In this document: positions 35,427 through 42,560 of the stretch, one piece after another | Layout: the number at the start of each line of letters is the position of its first letter | Numbering within the stretch: the first letter of the stretch is position 1 | NCBI RefSeq assembly: GCF_029846255.1 | Contig: NZ_JARVWQ010000001.1 | Span: 1,488,001 to 1,552,000 of the forward strand | Source of the DNA: Amnibacterium sp. CER49 | GTDB lineage: Bacteria; Actinomycetota; Actinomycetes; Actinomycetales; Microbacteriaceae | Direction of reading: 5' to 3' | Length of the DNA stretch: 64,000 nucleotides | Made by a program: the position numbers and the translations under genes | Notes under the pieces: generated by a model | Told to the model about the DNA's origin: nothing | Database searches by the model: none | Seen by the model: only the letters and a program-made list of their open reading frames with translations

Positions 35427-36670
35427 CGCCGGCTCCGCTTCCGCTGGGCGAGGTAGCGCTTCAAGTCGGCGTGGGTGCCGTCGTCCTCACCGAACTCGAG
35501 GACGGTCCTCGCCGACTCCAGCCAAGGGCCCGTCGACGGGGTGATCGCGCGGACGGCGGTGTCGAGGTCTCGCACGCTGATCGGCCGGGCCGTGCCAGTG
35601 CGCACGCTGTCGAGCAGCGCGATCTCGGCGGCGCTCTCGACGACGTGGGCGAGATCGGCGCCGGAGAAGCCCTCGGTCGCATTGGCGAGTCGACGCGTGT
35701 CGATCGCTTCCGCGGGGCGAGCCGCGATGCGGTCGCGCAGGATCGCTTCCCTCGCTTCAAGGTCGGGTGGCAGCACGAGGAGTGTGCGGTCGAGGCGGCC
35801 GGGGCGTCGCAGCGCGGGGTCCACGTCCCACGGTTGGTTCGTGGCGGCCAGCACGAAGACGCCTTCGTTCTCTGCGCCGATCCCGTCCATCTCCTGCAGC
35901 AACTCGTTCACGACGCCGCGCAAGCCGGAGCCGCGCGTCTGCGACCGGCGTTGCCCGATGGCGTCCAGCTCGTCGATGAAGAGCACGCACGGTGCTGCGG
36001 CGCGAGCCGCGTCGAACGCCGCGCGAAGGTTGCGTTCACTTGCGCCGACCCATTTGTCGAGCACGTCGGCGATGCCGATCGACAGAAACCCTGCGTCGAG
36101 CTCGCCGGCCAGCGCCTTGGCGAGAAAGGTCTTTCCACATCCGGGAGGGCCGTAGAGCAGCAGGCCACCACGGAGGCTCTTGCCGTAGAGGGCGCGGAGC
36201 TCGGGGTTCCTCAACGGCGCGAGGAAGGCGGCCTCGATGCGCTGCTTCACCTCGCGCATGCCGCCGACGTCGGCGAGGCGTGTCGCCGGACGCTCGATGT
36301 CGAACCGGTCGTCCCGTGTCGATACGGGGGAGAGGTCGAACTCCGCGGCGTGCCAATCGAATTCGTCACGCTCCGGCTGCATCGGTCCCGGTACGGAGGT
36401 CTCCGAGGCATCGATCGGGGCCGAAGCAGGGCCGGACATGGGTGTGGGCACCTCGACATCCGACGGCGCGAGGAGCATGGCGAGCAGCTGCCGGGCGTCC
36501 GTGTTGCGCGGGTCGACTGCGAGGACGGCCGCCACCACGGCCACGGCTTCGTCGGCACGCTCCCGGTCGCCCGCCTTGTGCAAGAGGCGTGCCAGGTGAA
36601 GCCGAAGCGACACCTGCTCGGGATTCGCCGTCACTGCGACCCGGAGCGCATCGATCAGTGATTCATCCAC
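35423..36670 (-). CDS. Vps4/Cdc48-type AAA+ ATPase with N-terminal helical repeat
   Basis: A 415-residue classic AAA ATPase. Residues 1-65 form TPR-like helices ('SLRLHLARLLHKAGDRERAD'), then a Pro/Glu-rich linker (about 66-120). The AAA domain follows: Walker A GPPGCGKT (about 174), pore loop DKWVGASERN (the aromatic substrate-threading loop of Vps4/Cdc48 enzymes), Walker B 'CVLFIDELDAIG' (about 227), sensor AATNQPW, and arginine fingers in 'PALRRPGRLDRTLLV'. No protease or nuclease domain is attached, so it is an unfoldase or remodelling motor. It carries one AAA module, unlike Cdc48. Partner is the overlapping TPR-membrane protein. Confidence 0.85.
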   Translation of the reverse strand: MDESLIDALRVAVTANPEQVSLRLHLARLLHKAGDRERADEAVAVVAAVLAVDPRNTDARQLLAMLLAPSDVEVPTPMSGPASAPIDASETSVPGPMQPERDEFDWHAAEFDLSPVSTRDDRFDIERPATRLADVGGMREVKQRIEAAFLAPLRNPELRALYGKSLRGGLLLYGPPGCGKTFLAKALAGELDAGFLSIGIADVLDKWVGASERNLRAAFDAARAAAPCVLFIDELDAIGQRRSQTRGSGLRGVVNELLQEMDGIGAENEGVFVLAATNQPWDVDPALRRPGRLDRTLLVLPPDLEAREAILRDRIAARPAEAIDTRRLANATEGFSGADLAHVVESAAEIALLDSVRTGTARPISVRDLDTAVRAITPSTGPWLESARTVLEFGEDDGTHADLKRYLAQRKRSRR

Positions 36671-37076
36671 GCGGCGAGGCTAGGTAAGCGGTCATCCAAT
36701 CGCACGACCCCTGACCGGGGAGCGAGGCTGGATTGGCTGCGCGGCTCCGCAGCCGCTTTGAAGCGCCGTCACTGAGTCACCGCGCGGGCCCGCAGGTGGG
36801 TTAGCGGCGGCCCAGGTCGCTGAAACGGATGAGCAGACGCGTCCTCTGGCTCTCGATCGGCAGGACTACGCCGTGCTCAGCCCGACATATCGGGTCGTGG
36901 CGCACCGTTAAATGGCCTGTCGCGAGATCGAGAGGTCGTGGTGACCGAGCACGAGAGTGGCGTGCGCTCCTGCCCGGTCGACCCATCCAGTGGCACGTGT
37001 TCAGGGCTTGTCTCGGTGCGCTGTTGTCAAGGGTGGTCAGGGCCGCGGCCGAACTACGGTCTCCAGGAACGCCGCC
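36671..37076. other. 406-bp gap without a gene
   Basis: No plausible coding sequence. It holds the second copy of the element repeat (36878-36938) and the upstream region of the AAA+ gene. Several short open frames here lack ribosome-binding sites and codon bias. Confidence 0.6.
36878..36938 (+). repeat. Element-internal imperfect repeat, copy B
   Basis: CAGCCCGACATATCG (36878-36892), GGCGCAC, and TGTCGCGAGATCGAGAGGTCG ending at 36938 match 34210-34258 joined directly to 34301-34318. It lies about 210 bp upstream of the AAA+ start. The last 18 bp (CGCGAGATCGAGAGGTCG) also resemble 32464-32481 outside the element. Confidence 0.5.
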
Positions 37077-38276
37077 TCACGACTCGACGGGGCTTTTGGA
37101 CTCGGCCTGCCTGAGCGCGAGAGCGGACACGAGAAGTGCGGTCCCGGCGGTGGCAGCAAGGACGATGGCCAGTGGCGGGGTCCCGGTGATCCCGAACAGT
37201 CCGGGCATCGGGGAGACAGTTGCGGCGAAGGCGAACGTGGTGAATCCGTAGACGGACGTCGCGGTCCCGGCCTGATCCGCCTGGTTCTCGAGCGCCGTAC
37301 TCGCTGCCGCGGGAAAGCAAGCGCCGCAGGCGGCTGCGAAGGCCCAAAGGCATGGAGCGACTCCGTCGATGCCGAGGCGCTGAGCGGGGACGAGCGCGAT
37401 GGCCACGATCAGAGCCAGTGAGGTGGCTGCCAGGAGCACGGGACGAGCGCCGACGCGCTTCACGAGGGCGGCCCCGGCCTGCACGCCGCCGATCAGAGCG
37501 ACGGTGGCGACGAGGAAGACCGCGGCGAACTGAGGAGGGTTGAGCCCCAGGACGGTGCGCAGCAGAAGCGGGGATGCTGCTACGTAGGTGTAGACGCTGG
37601 CGTAAGTGCAGGCGCCGATCACGGTGGCGGCACCAAACTGCCGGTCGCTAAGCACTGCTCTCAGTCGATACGCAGGTGGACGACTGGACGGGACGAGGGT
37701 CTCCGGGACCGTGGTCGCGACGGCGAAGAGAAGCCCGATGCCGGTCAGTGTGAGCAGGACGAAGAGCCCGCGCCAGCCGATGAGGGGGAGCAGGAGGGCC
37801 CCGGTCACGGGGGCCAGCAGCGGCGTCGTGGTCGTGATCAGAACCACTCTGCTGAGCAGAGTGACGAACCGGTCGTTCTCCGTGAGGTCCCGCACGATGG
37901 CCAGCACGAGCACCGCCCCTCCGGCCGCGCCGATGCCCTGCGCGACCCGTCCCACCAGCAGGGCTTCAATCGACGGCGCCGTAGTACAGGTGATCGCGCC
38001 TGCGATGTAGAGGCCGGTGGCGAGCAGCAGCGGACGTCTGCGTCCGACCCGGTCGCTCCAGGTTCCGACAACCGCTTGGCCGAGCGCGAAACCGGCAGTC
38101 ATCGATGCGAGTGTCAGCTGCACTCCGAGATCGGTCAGGCCGAAGTCACGTTGCAACTCGGGGAACGCCGGCACGTAAAGGTCGATGGAGACCGGTCCAA
38201 GCGCATCGACGAGCCCGAGCACCACGATCAGCCGTACGCGTATGGGAAACCGCGGTCGTGCGGGTTTGCTGCTCAT
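37077..38276 (-). CDS. Bcr/CflA-family MFS multidrug exporter
   Basis: A 399-residue drug/H+ antiporter with 12 membrane helices (drug:H+ antiporter-1 type). Motif D1 'LVDALGPVSIDLYVPAFPEL' in TM1 is diagnostic of Bcr/CflA proteins; motif A is 'GTWSDRVGRRRPLL' and motif C region 'RVAQGIGAAGGAVLVLAIVR'. ATG at 38276 has GGAG upstream and gives the family length; an upstream in-frame start would add 23 residues without membrane character. Divergent from a CGNR regulator with 98 bp between starts, which probably controls it. Substrate unknown. Confidence 0.87.
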   Translation of the reverse strand: MSSKPARPRFPIRVRLIVVLGLVDALGPVSIDLYVPAFPELQRDFGLTDLGVQLTLASMTAGFALGQAVVGTWSDRVGRRRPLLLATGLYIAGAITCTTAPSIEALLVGRVAQGIGAAGGAVLVLAIVRDLTENDRFVTLLSRVVLITTTTPLLAPVTGALLLPLIGWRGLFVLLTLTGIGLLFAVATTVPETLVPSSRPPAYRLRAVLSDRQFGAATVIGACTYASVYTYVAASPLLLRTVLGLNPPQFAAVFLVATVALIGGVQAGAALVKRVGARPVLLAATSLALIVAIALVPAQRLGIDGVAPCLWAFAAACGACFPAAASTALENQADQAGTATSVYGFTTFAFAATVSPMPGLFGITGTPPLAIVLAATAGTALLVSALALRQAESKSPVES

Positions 38277-38374
38277 TCCACTCCGGACACCGGTCATTGC
38301 GGATGACTGGTGTCGACCTTGGCAGCGCGAAGGTGTTCCGGTCAACCGCTTACGGTGGAAGTGAGAGGAGTCGC

Positions 38375-38932
38375 GTGGATGTGACCGTTCCTGCGCCAGC
38401 GGCGGTGGTGCGCGATTTCGTCAACAGCTTCGAGCCGCAGACGGACGAGGAGTCGTGGGGAACGCCCGCCGCGCTGCAGCAGTGGCTCGCTGATCACGAG
38501 TACTCCGTTGGTCCCGATGGGCTCGACGCACTGTGCTTGCAGCGCGCGAAGGATCTGAGGGAGGGACTGCGGAGCCTGCTGATGCAGCACGCGGGGCACG
38601 AAGCAAGCCACGCTGCGGTGGAGCGGATGCAGTCTGTGCTGGCCTCCCTAGCGCCCATGACCTCGCTCGGGCTCGGTGGCACCGTGCTCGTTTCGGCCGG
38701 CGACACCACCTTCGACCTCGTGGTCCTGCGCCTGCTCGAGGCCGTCCGCCGATGCGAGACCGCCGGGATCTGGGACCGACTGAAAGCGTGCGAACGCTCC
38801 AGCTGCCTATGGGCCTACTACGACACCTCTCGCAACCGCTCACGGCGATGGTGCTCGATGGAGGGCTGCGGCAACGTCCTCAAGATGCAGCGCAGGGCAG
38901 CCAGAACCTCCACCGGAACCGCCCGGCATTGA
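38375..38932 (+). CDS. CGNR zinc-finger (ABATE-type) transcriptional regulator
   Basis: A 185-residue regulator. The N-terminal ABATE-like ligand domain ('VVRDFVNSFEPQTDEESWGT') is followed by the CGNR finger: 'LKACERSSCLWAYYDTSRNR' then 'RWCSMEGCGNVLKMQRR'. The four zinc cysteines are intact; the name-giving CGNR reads CGNV here. GAGAGGAG lies 4 nt before GTG 38375; a second GTG at 38381 is at better spacing and would shorten the protein by two residues. It likely represses or activates the divergent exporter (inference). Confidence 0.82.
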   Translation: MDVTVPAPAAVVRDFVNSFEPQTDEESWGTPAALQQWLADHEYSVGPDGLDALCLQRAKDLREGLRSLLMQHAGHEASHAAVERMQSVLASLAPMTSLGLGGTVLVSAGDTTFDLVVLRLLEAVRRCETAGIWDRLKACERSSCLWAYYDTSRNRSRRWCSMEGCGNVLKMQRRAARTSTGTARH

Positions 38933-38976
38933 GCGCTGGACCCCGACTTTTCAGATGATCGAAGCTTGATCGAAGC

Positions 38977-40242
38977 TCATTTCGCGACGTAGGTCTGGAG
39001 CCCGGATCCGCTGTCGACGAAGATCCTGTGGCGGGCGATCTCGAAGCTTCCCCCGCCGCTGTTGATCGTGCCGGCCTCGGTCGTGAAGCTGCGGGTCGCA
39101 CCTGTCACCTCGTCGAGCGCGGCGATCTGCCCGGGTGAGAGCGTGTCGCGGGCGAGGAACACCCACACGATCCCGTTCTCGACGACTGGTGCGGCGTTCG
39201 GGTTGGTGTAGGTGAAGTTCGGGCTGGTTCCGGTCACGGCGAAGGTGTGGGTCCAGTAGGTCGTCCCGGTGGTGAGGTCGACCGCGCTGACGCTGGCCGC
39301 GCCGGGCTGCCACGGGATGTCGGTGAAGAAGCCCACGTGCCCGTCGAAGGCGATGGGCAGTCTGCTGGGCGCCAGTTTGCGGACGAACACCCCGGTCGCC
39401 GCGTTCAGCACTGTGGTCATGCGAGTCGGTGCCCAGCTGCCGGGGATGTAGAGCAGGCCGCCGTGGAGCTGCGGAACGCGACTGTTCGTGCCGTCGCCGG
39501 TGTTGTACCTCCAAAGGCGCTTCCCCGTGAGGTCGAACGCCTCGATGTCTCCACCGCAGCTGAAGTAGATGCGGGTGCCGGCCATCATGGATTGGCAGTC
39601 GCCGCCCCATATCTGCGTCATCAGGTCGAAGCGGTTCTTGCCGGTCTTAGCGTCCTGCGCGTAGTTCTGGTACACCACGAGGCCGTTGCCCGCCGAGAGC
39701 TGGATGCCGAGGCCGCCGACGTAGTCCGTGGTCCAGAGGCGGGTGCCGGTGACGATGTTGAAGGCGTACAGGTACGACTGGCTGGCGACGTACACGTTGG
39801 TGCCGTCCGAGACCATGCCGGTGACGGCGTCGATGTAGTGGTAGGGGTTCGTCGCGGCGCTGATCGAGTGCTGCCACACCTTTACGCCGGTATCGGAGCG
39901 GTAGGCCGCGACGTAGCCGCACTCGTACTCGCGGTACGCCACGACCGTGTAGTAGCCGGCGGTGGCGGACGCGACAGCGTTCGTGTCGCCCGATGAGGGG
40001 CACACCGGTGGCTCGGAGTGCCAGCTCGGCTTGATCGCGGCGCCGAGGGAGTCGGCGAGCTGCGCGTTCTGGCCTGCGGAGTCGATGCCCGGCCCGACGG
40101 TCTTCGTGCCTCCCGTCGGATACGGCAGATGGGTCGGAACTATGCCGGTCGTCGTGGCGGATGCCGGCAGCCCGGACATCAGCGAGACGGTCGCGGTCAG
40201 AACCAGCGCGACGAGAGCGGTGCGGCGGACGAGGGGAGACAT
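38977..40242 (-). CDS. Secreted PQQ-like beta-propeller protein
   Basis: A 421-residue exported protein. Signal peptide: MSPLVRRTALVALVLTATVS to about residue 29 (SGLPASA). The rest is a beta-propeller of PQQ-enzyme-like repeats: 'YVAAYRSDTGVKVWQHSI', 'YLYAFNIVTGTRLWTTDYV', 'DIEAFDLTGKRLWRYNTG', 'VSAVDLTTGTTYWTHTF'. No catalytic Glu/Asn/Asp set of true quinoproteins is evident, so it may be a structural or binding propeller. AGGAG before ATG 40242. It is the only exported protein of the element. Confidence 0.8.
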   Translation of the reverse strand: MSPLVRRTALVALVLTATVSLMSGLPASATTTGIVPTHLPYPTGGTKTVGPGIDSAGQNAQLADSLGAAIKPSWHSEPPVCPSSGDTNAVASATAGYYTVVAYREYECGYVAAYRSDTGVKVWQHSISAATNPYHYIDAVTGMVSDGTNVYVASQSYLYAFNIVTGTRLWTTDYVGGLGIQLSAGNGLVVYQNYAQDAKTGKNRFDLMTQIWGGDCQSMMAGTRIYFSCGGDIEAFDLTGKRLWRYNTGDGTNSRVPQLHGGLLYIPGSWAPTRMTTVLNAATGVFVRKLAPSRLPIAFDGHVGFFTDIPWQPGAASVSAVDLTTGTTYWTHTFAVTGTSPNFTYTNPNAAPVVENGIVWVFLARDTLSPGQIAALDEVTGATRSFTTEAGTINSGGGSFEIARHRIFVDSGSGLQTYVAK

Positions 40243-40449
40243 CGCGCTCCTGGGGAAGGCGGCAGTGCCAAGGTCGGACAGCGCCGACACGGGTGGGTGG
40301 CCCGCAGTTCCGGAGCCTAGAGGAATTGCGGAACCTTCAGCCAGGAATTGCACAGGTCACCTGACGGCGCTCCGACAACCCAGGCTGCATTAGCCGGAGT
40401 TCAAGTCAGGTCCTCCCGGATGGGTGTCGATTCGACGCGCACAGAAGTG

Positions 40450-40514
40450 AAGACCCCTCGCAAGACCCCTCGTGAGATGCCTCGTTCGGTGCGATGGGTC
40501 TTGCGAGGGGTCTT
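40450..40514. repeat. Iteron-containing 19-bp inverted repeat
   Basis: AAGACCCCTCGCAAGACCC (40450-40468) is exactly complemented at 40496-40514 with a 27-bp loop. The left arm is itself built of 12-bp iterations of AAGACCCCTCG (40450 and 40462), with a degenerate third copy ending at 40484. Confidence 0.85.
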
Positions 40515-40520
40515 GGTGCG

Positions 40521-40638
40521 TCTTGCCCTGTCCTGGCCTGCCACCTCGGCTGGCGCCGCTCCCGAACCACCCACACACAACTTGAAGTTGTGAGCGGGTG
40601 GTTCGGGAGTGCAGGTGGCAGGCCAGAACAGGGCAAGA
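40521..40638. repeat. Nested 118-bp cruciform with three concentric stems
   Basis: Outer 26-bp arms (40521-40546 and 40613-40638) differ at one position. Within them is a perfect 14-bp inverted repeat CTCCCGAACCACCC (40559-40572 with 40596-40609), and at the centre CACAACTT-G-AAGTTGTG (40576-40592). The three stems share one axis, so the whole can fold as a single long hairpin in RNA or single-stranded DNA. Confidence 0.85.
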
Positions 40639-40850
40639 GAAGAAATGAAAGGGGGAGAGCGGAAAGGGCGGGATGGGCAAAGGGGGACGGTGCAGAAGTG
40701 TCAGGTGGAGTGACGAGGAGTGGTGAGCGAGCGGAAATGGGGCGATGGTCGGAGGAGCGTGATCGGGTGCGGTCGTAGGGCTGGTGAGCGGAGGGGCGAA
40801 GCGGCGGTGGACGAGGTGCAGGTGGTGCGTGTCCGTCGAGGGTGCGGGCG
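40639..40850 (+). other. Purine-rich, G-skewed non-coding stretch before the integrase
   Basis: About 210 bp with very few C or T on the top strand, including runs such as GAAATGAAAGGGGGAGAGCG. No credible gene. It separates the cruciform from int and probably holds the int promoter; GAGGG 9 nt before the ATG is its ribosome-binding site. Confidence 0.6.
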
Positions 40851-42095
40851 ATGAGCGGAGCGATCGAGCGGTATACGACGGCGACGGGTGAGGTGCGCTA
40901 CTCGGTCCGCTATCGGAAGCCGAATCGGCAGCAGGCGCGGAAATCGGGCTTTCGCACGAAGCGGGACGCGCAGGCCTATCTCGCGGCGCAGACGACGTCC
41001 AAGGAGCGCGGCGACTGGATCGATCCGAGCCTCGCGAGGACGACGGTGGGTGAGTGGGCGGTCAGCTGGTACGCGAGCAAGGCGGCTCGCAAGGCCACCA
41101 CGCTGTCCGGGTACCGCCACTCGCTCGACAAGCACGTGCTGCCGCGGTGGAAGGACGTACGGCTGTCCGAGGTCACGCACGAGGACGTGCAGGCGTGGGT
41201 AGTCGGCCTTAGCCGGCACCTCGGGCCCTCGGCGGCTCGGCAGACGTTCCTCGTGCTGCGGATGATGCTCGCCTATGCCGTGCGCAGCCAGCGGCTCAGC
41301 CGGAACGTCTGCGATGGCGTCGAGCTGCCGAAGCTCGTGCAGGCGGAGCGCGCCTACCTCTCGCACGCTCAGGTCACCCGTCTCGCGGCCGAAGTCGGCA
41401 GCGATGGGGACATCGTCCGGTTCCTCGCTTATACCGGCCTGAGGTGGGGGGAGATGGCCGCACTCAAGGTGGGCCGGATCGATTTCGCCCGCCGGCGCCT
41501 CGAGGTCGCCGAGGCGGTCGCGGATCCCCGCGGTGTGCTCGTGTGGTCGACGCCGAAGACGCACGAGCGGCGCATGGTCGCGTTTCCGGCGCTGCTCGTG
41601 CCGCTGCTGCAGGCGAGGTGCACGGGCAAAGCCCGCGAGGCGCTCGTGTTCTGCGGCGCCGACGGCGGCGTGCTGCGGAACGGCAACTGGCGGCAGCGCG
41701 TCTTCGATCCGGCGGTCCGTCGTGTGCGAGCCCTTGACGAGACGTTCCCGAAGGTCACGCCGCATGGGCTCCGGCACACCGCCGCATCCCTCGCGATCTC
41801 GGCAGGCGCGAACGTGAAGGCGGTGCAGCGGATGCTCGGCCACAAGTCGGCTGCGATGACGCTCGACACCTACGCGGCGCTCTTCGACGACGACCTCGAG
41901 TCCGTCGCGGACGCACTGGATCGCGTGGCGTCGCAAGAGGGTGTGCCTGATTTGTGCCTGCTCGCGCCCTCGGCGGCCGCGCACATGCCCGCAAGCAAAA
42001 GAAAAAGCCCCGGTCGCCCGGGGCTTTCGAGGGTGGCTCCGACCGGCGTCGATCCGGTGACCTTTCGATTTTCAGTCGAACGCTCTACCAACTGA
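40851..42095 (+). CDS. int: Tyrosine-recombinase integrase of the tRNA-Phe element
   Basis: A 414-residue phage-type integrase. N-terminal AP2-like DNA-binding region ('YSVRYRKPNRQQARKSGFRT'), core-binding SAM-like domain ('TVGEWAVSWYASKAARKATT'), then the catalytic domain with Arg in TGLRWGEM (about 198), HGLRH (His305, Arg308), GHKSAAMT and the nucleophile Tyr in LDTYAALF (about 341). The stop lies inside tRNA-Phe on the opposite strand: the last 21 codons overlap it, and those after the crossover point come from host tRNA sequence. ATG 40851 is preferred over GTG 40842 because of GAGGG spacing. Confidence 0.92.
   Translation: MSGAIERYTTATGEVRYSVRYRKPNRQQARKSGFRTKRDAQAYLAAQTTSKERGDWIDPSLARTTVGEWAVSWYASKAARKATTLSGYRHSLDKHVLPRWKDVRLSEVTHEDVQAWVVGLSRHLGPSAARQTFLVLRMMLAYAVRSQRLSRNVCDGVELPKLVQAERAYLSHAQVTRLAAEVGSDGDIVRFLAYTGLRWGEMAALKVGRIDFARRRLEVAEAVADPRGVLVWSTPKTHERRMVAFPALLVPLLQARCTGKAREALVFCGADGGVLRNGNWRQRVFDPAVRRVRALDETFPKVTPHGLRHTAASLAISAGANVKAVQRMLGHKSAAMTLDTYAALFDDDLESVADALDRVASQEGVPDLCLLAPSAAAHMPASKRKSPGRPGLSRVAPTGVDPVTFRFSVERSTN
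41942..41960 (+). repeat. Arm-type integrase-site candidate, right
   Basis: TGTGCCTGATTTGTGCCTG, one mismatch from 34261-34279 and in the same orientation, ending about 115 bp inside attR. It is embedded in the int coding sequence. Confidence 0.6.
42003..42075. repeat. attR: element-borne 3' half of tRNA-Phe plus terminator
   Basis: 73-bp partner of 34069-34141. It covers the functional tRNA-Phe from the anticodon loop to its 3' end and the downstream hairpin (AAAGCCCCGG-TCGC-CCGGGGCTTT at 42004-42027). In the usual tRNA-integration model this half was supplied by the element and restores the gene. Confidence 0.85.
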
Positions 42096-42106
42096 GCTAC
42101 AGAGCC
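42034..42106 (-). tRNA. tRNA-Phe (GAA)
   Basis: 73 nt without encoded CCA. Acceptor GGCTCTG/CGGAGCC, anticodon stem TTCGA/TCGAA with loop CTGAAAA (anticodon GAA), T-stem ACCGG/CCGGT, discriminator A. The 3' half is the element attR, so the gene is a host/element chimera. Confidence 0.95.
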
Positions 42107-42136
42107 ATGGCGCGACACCTTCCGGTGCCGCTTCCG

Positions 42137-42210
42137 CGACCCTGACGGGACTTGAACCCGCGACCTCCGCCGTGACAGGGCGGCACGCTAACCAACTGCG
42201 CTACAGGGCC
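42137..42210 (-). tRNA. tRNA-Asp (GTC)
   Basis: 74 nt without CCA; acceptor GGCCCTG/CAGGGTC, anticodon stem CCGCC/GGCGG with loop CTGTCAC (anticodon GTC), T-loop in GGGTTCAAGTCCC, discriminator G as expected for Asp. Confidence 0.95.
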
Positions 42211-42241
42211 TTGCATGTGGTGAACCTTCGCCCGTTGGCTG

Positions 42242-42314
42242 TGACCCCAACGGGATTCGAACCCGTGTTATCGCCGTGAAAGGGCGACGTCCTAGGCCGC
42301 TAAACGATGGGGCC
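42242..42314 (-). tRNA. tRNA-Glu (TTC)
   Basis: 73 nt without CCA; acceptor GGCCCCA/TGGGGTC, anticodon loop CTTTCAC (anticodon TTC) closed by CGCC/GGCG, T-arm CGGGTTCGAATCCCG. First of a Glu-Asp-Phe tRNA run on the minus strand. Confidence 0.95.
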
Positions 42315-42560
42315 GAGATCCCGACTCCGGGCTCACCGACGGACCAGTGTACGAGGACTTCCCGTGTTTCCCAAACGCGGTGGCGACGCGCCGGGGAAGG
42401 CCGCCCGAGTCCCGGCGCGTCGGAACAGCCGGGGTACCCTGACCGCTTCGCATCCGAGAGGGCCGCCCGGGGGAGCGTTCGGGTGCCACCTCCATTGGGA
42501 CGTGCGGCTCGACGGCGAGCGCGCGACCGTGGACGTCGGCCGATTCGGGGGGAGGAAGCC

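Larger units (their letters stand above)
34069..42075. mobile_element. Integrative element in tRNA-Phe (~7.9 kb)
   Basis: Bounded by the imperfect 73-bp repeats at 34069-34141 and 42003-42075, with a tyrosine integrase adjacent to and reading into tRNA-Phe. Base composition and gene content differ from the flanks. Cargo in order: TPR-membrane protein and AAA+ ATPase, Bcr/CflA exporter, CGNR regulator, secreted beta-propeller, cruciform region. No excisionase, replication initiator or conjugation gene was seen, so it is either a small integrative element mobilised in trans or a decayed one. Confidence 0.82.

Noticed and set aside
40521-40638. Terminal inverted repeats of a small transposon or MITE
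   Set aside because: No target-site duplication flanks the 26-bp arms, and the stems are concentric rather than terminal only.
42315-42560. Possible c-di-AMP (ydaO) riboswitch before the NlpC/P60 gene
   Set aside because: Such genes often carry this riboswitch in actinobacteria, but I could not find the conserved core segments in this 246-bp gap. A covariance-model search would decide.
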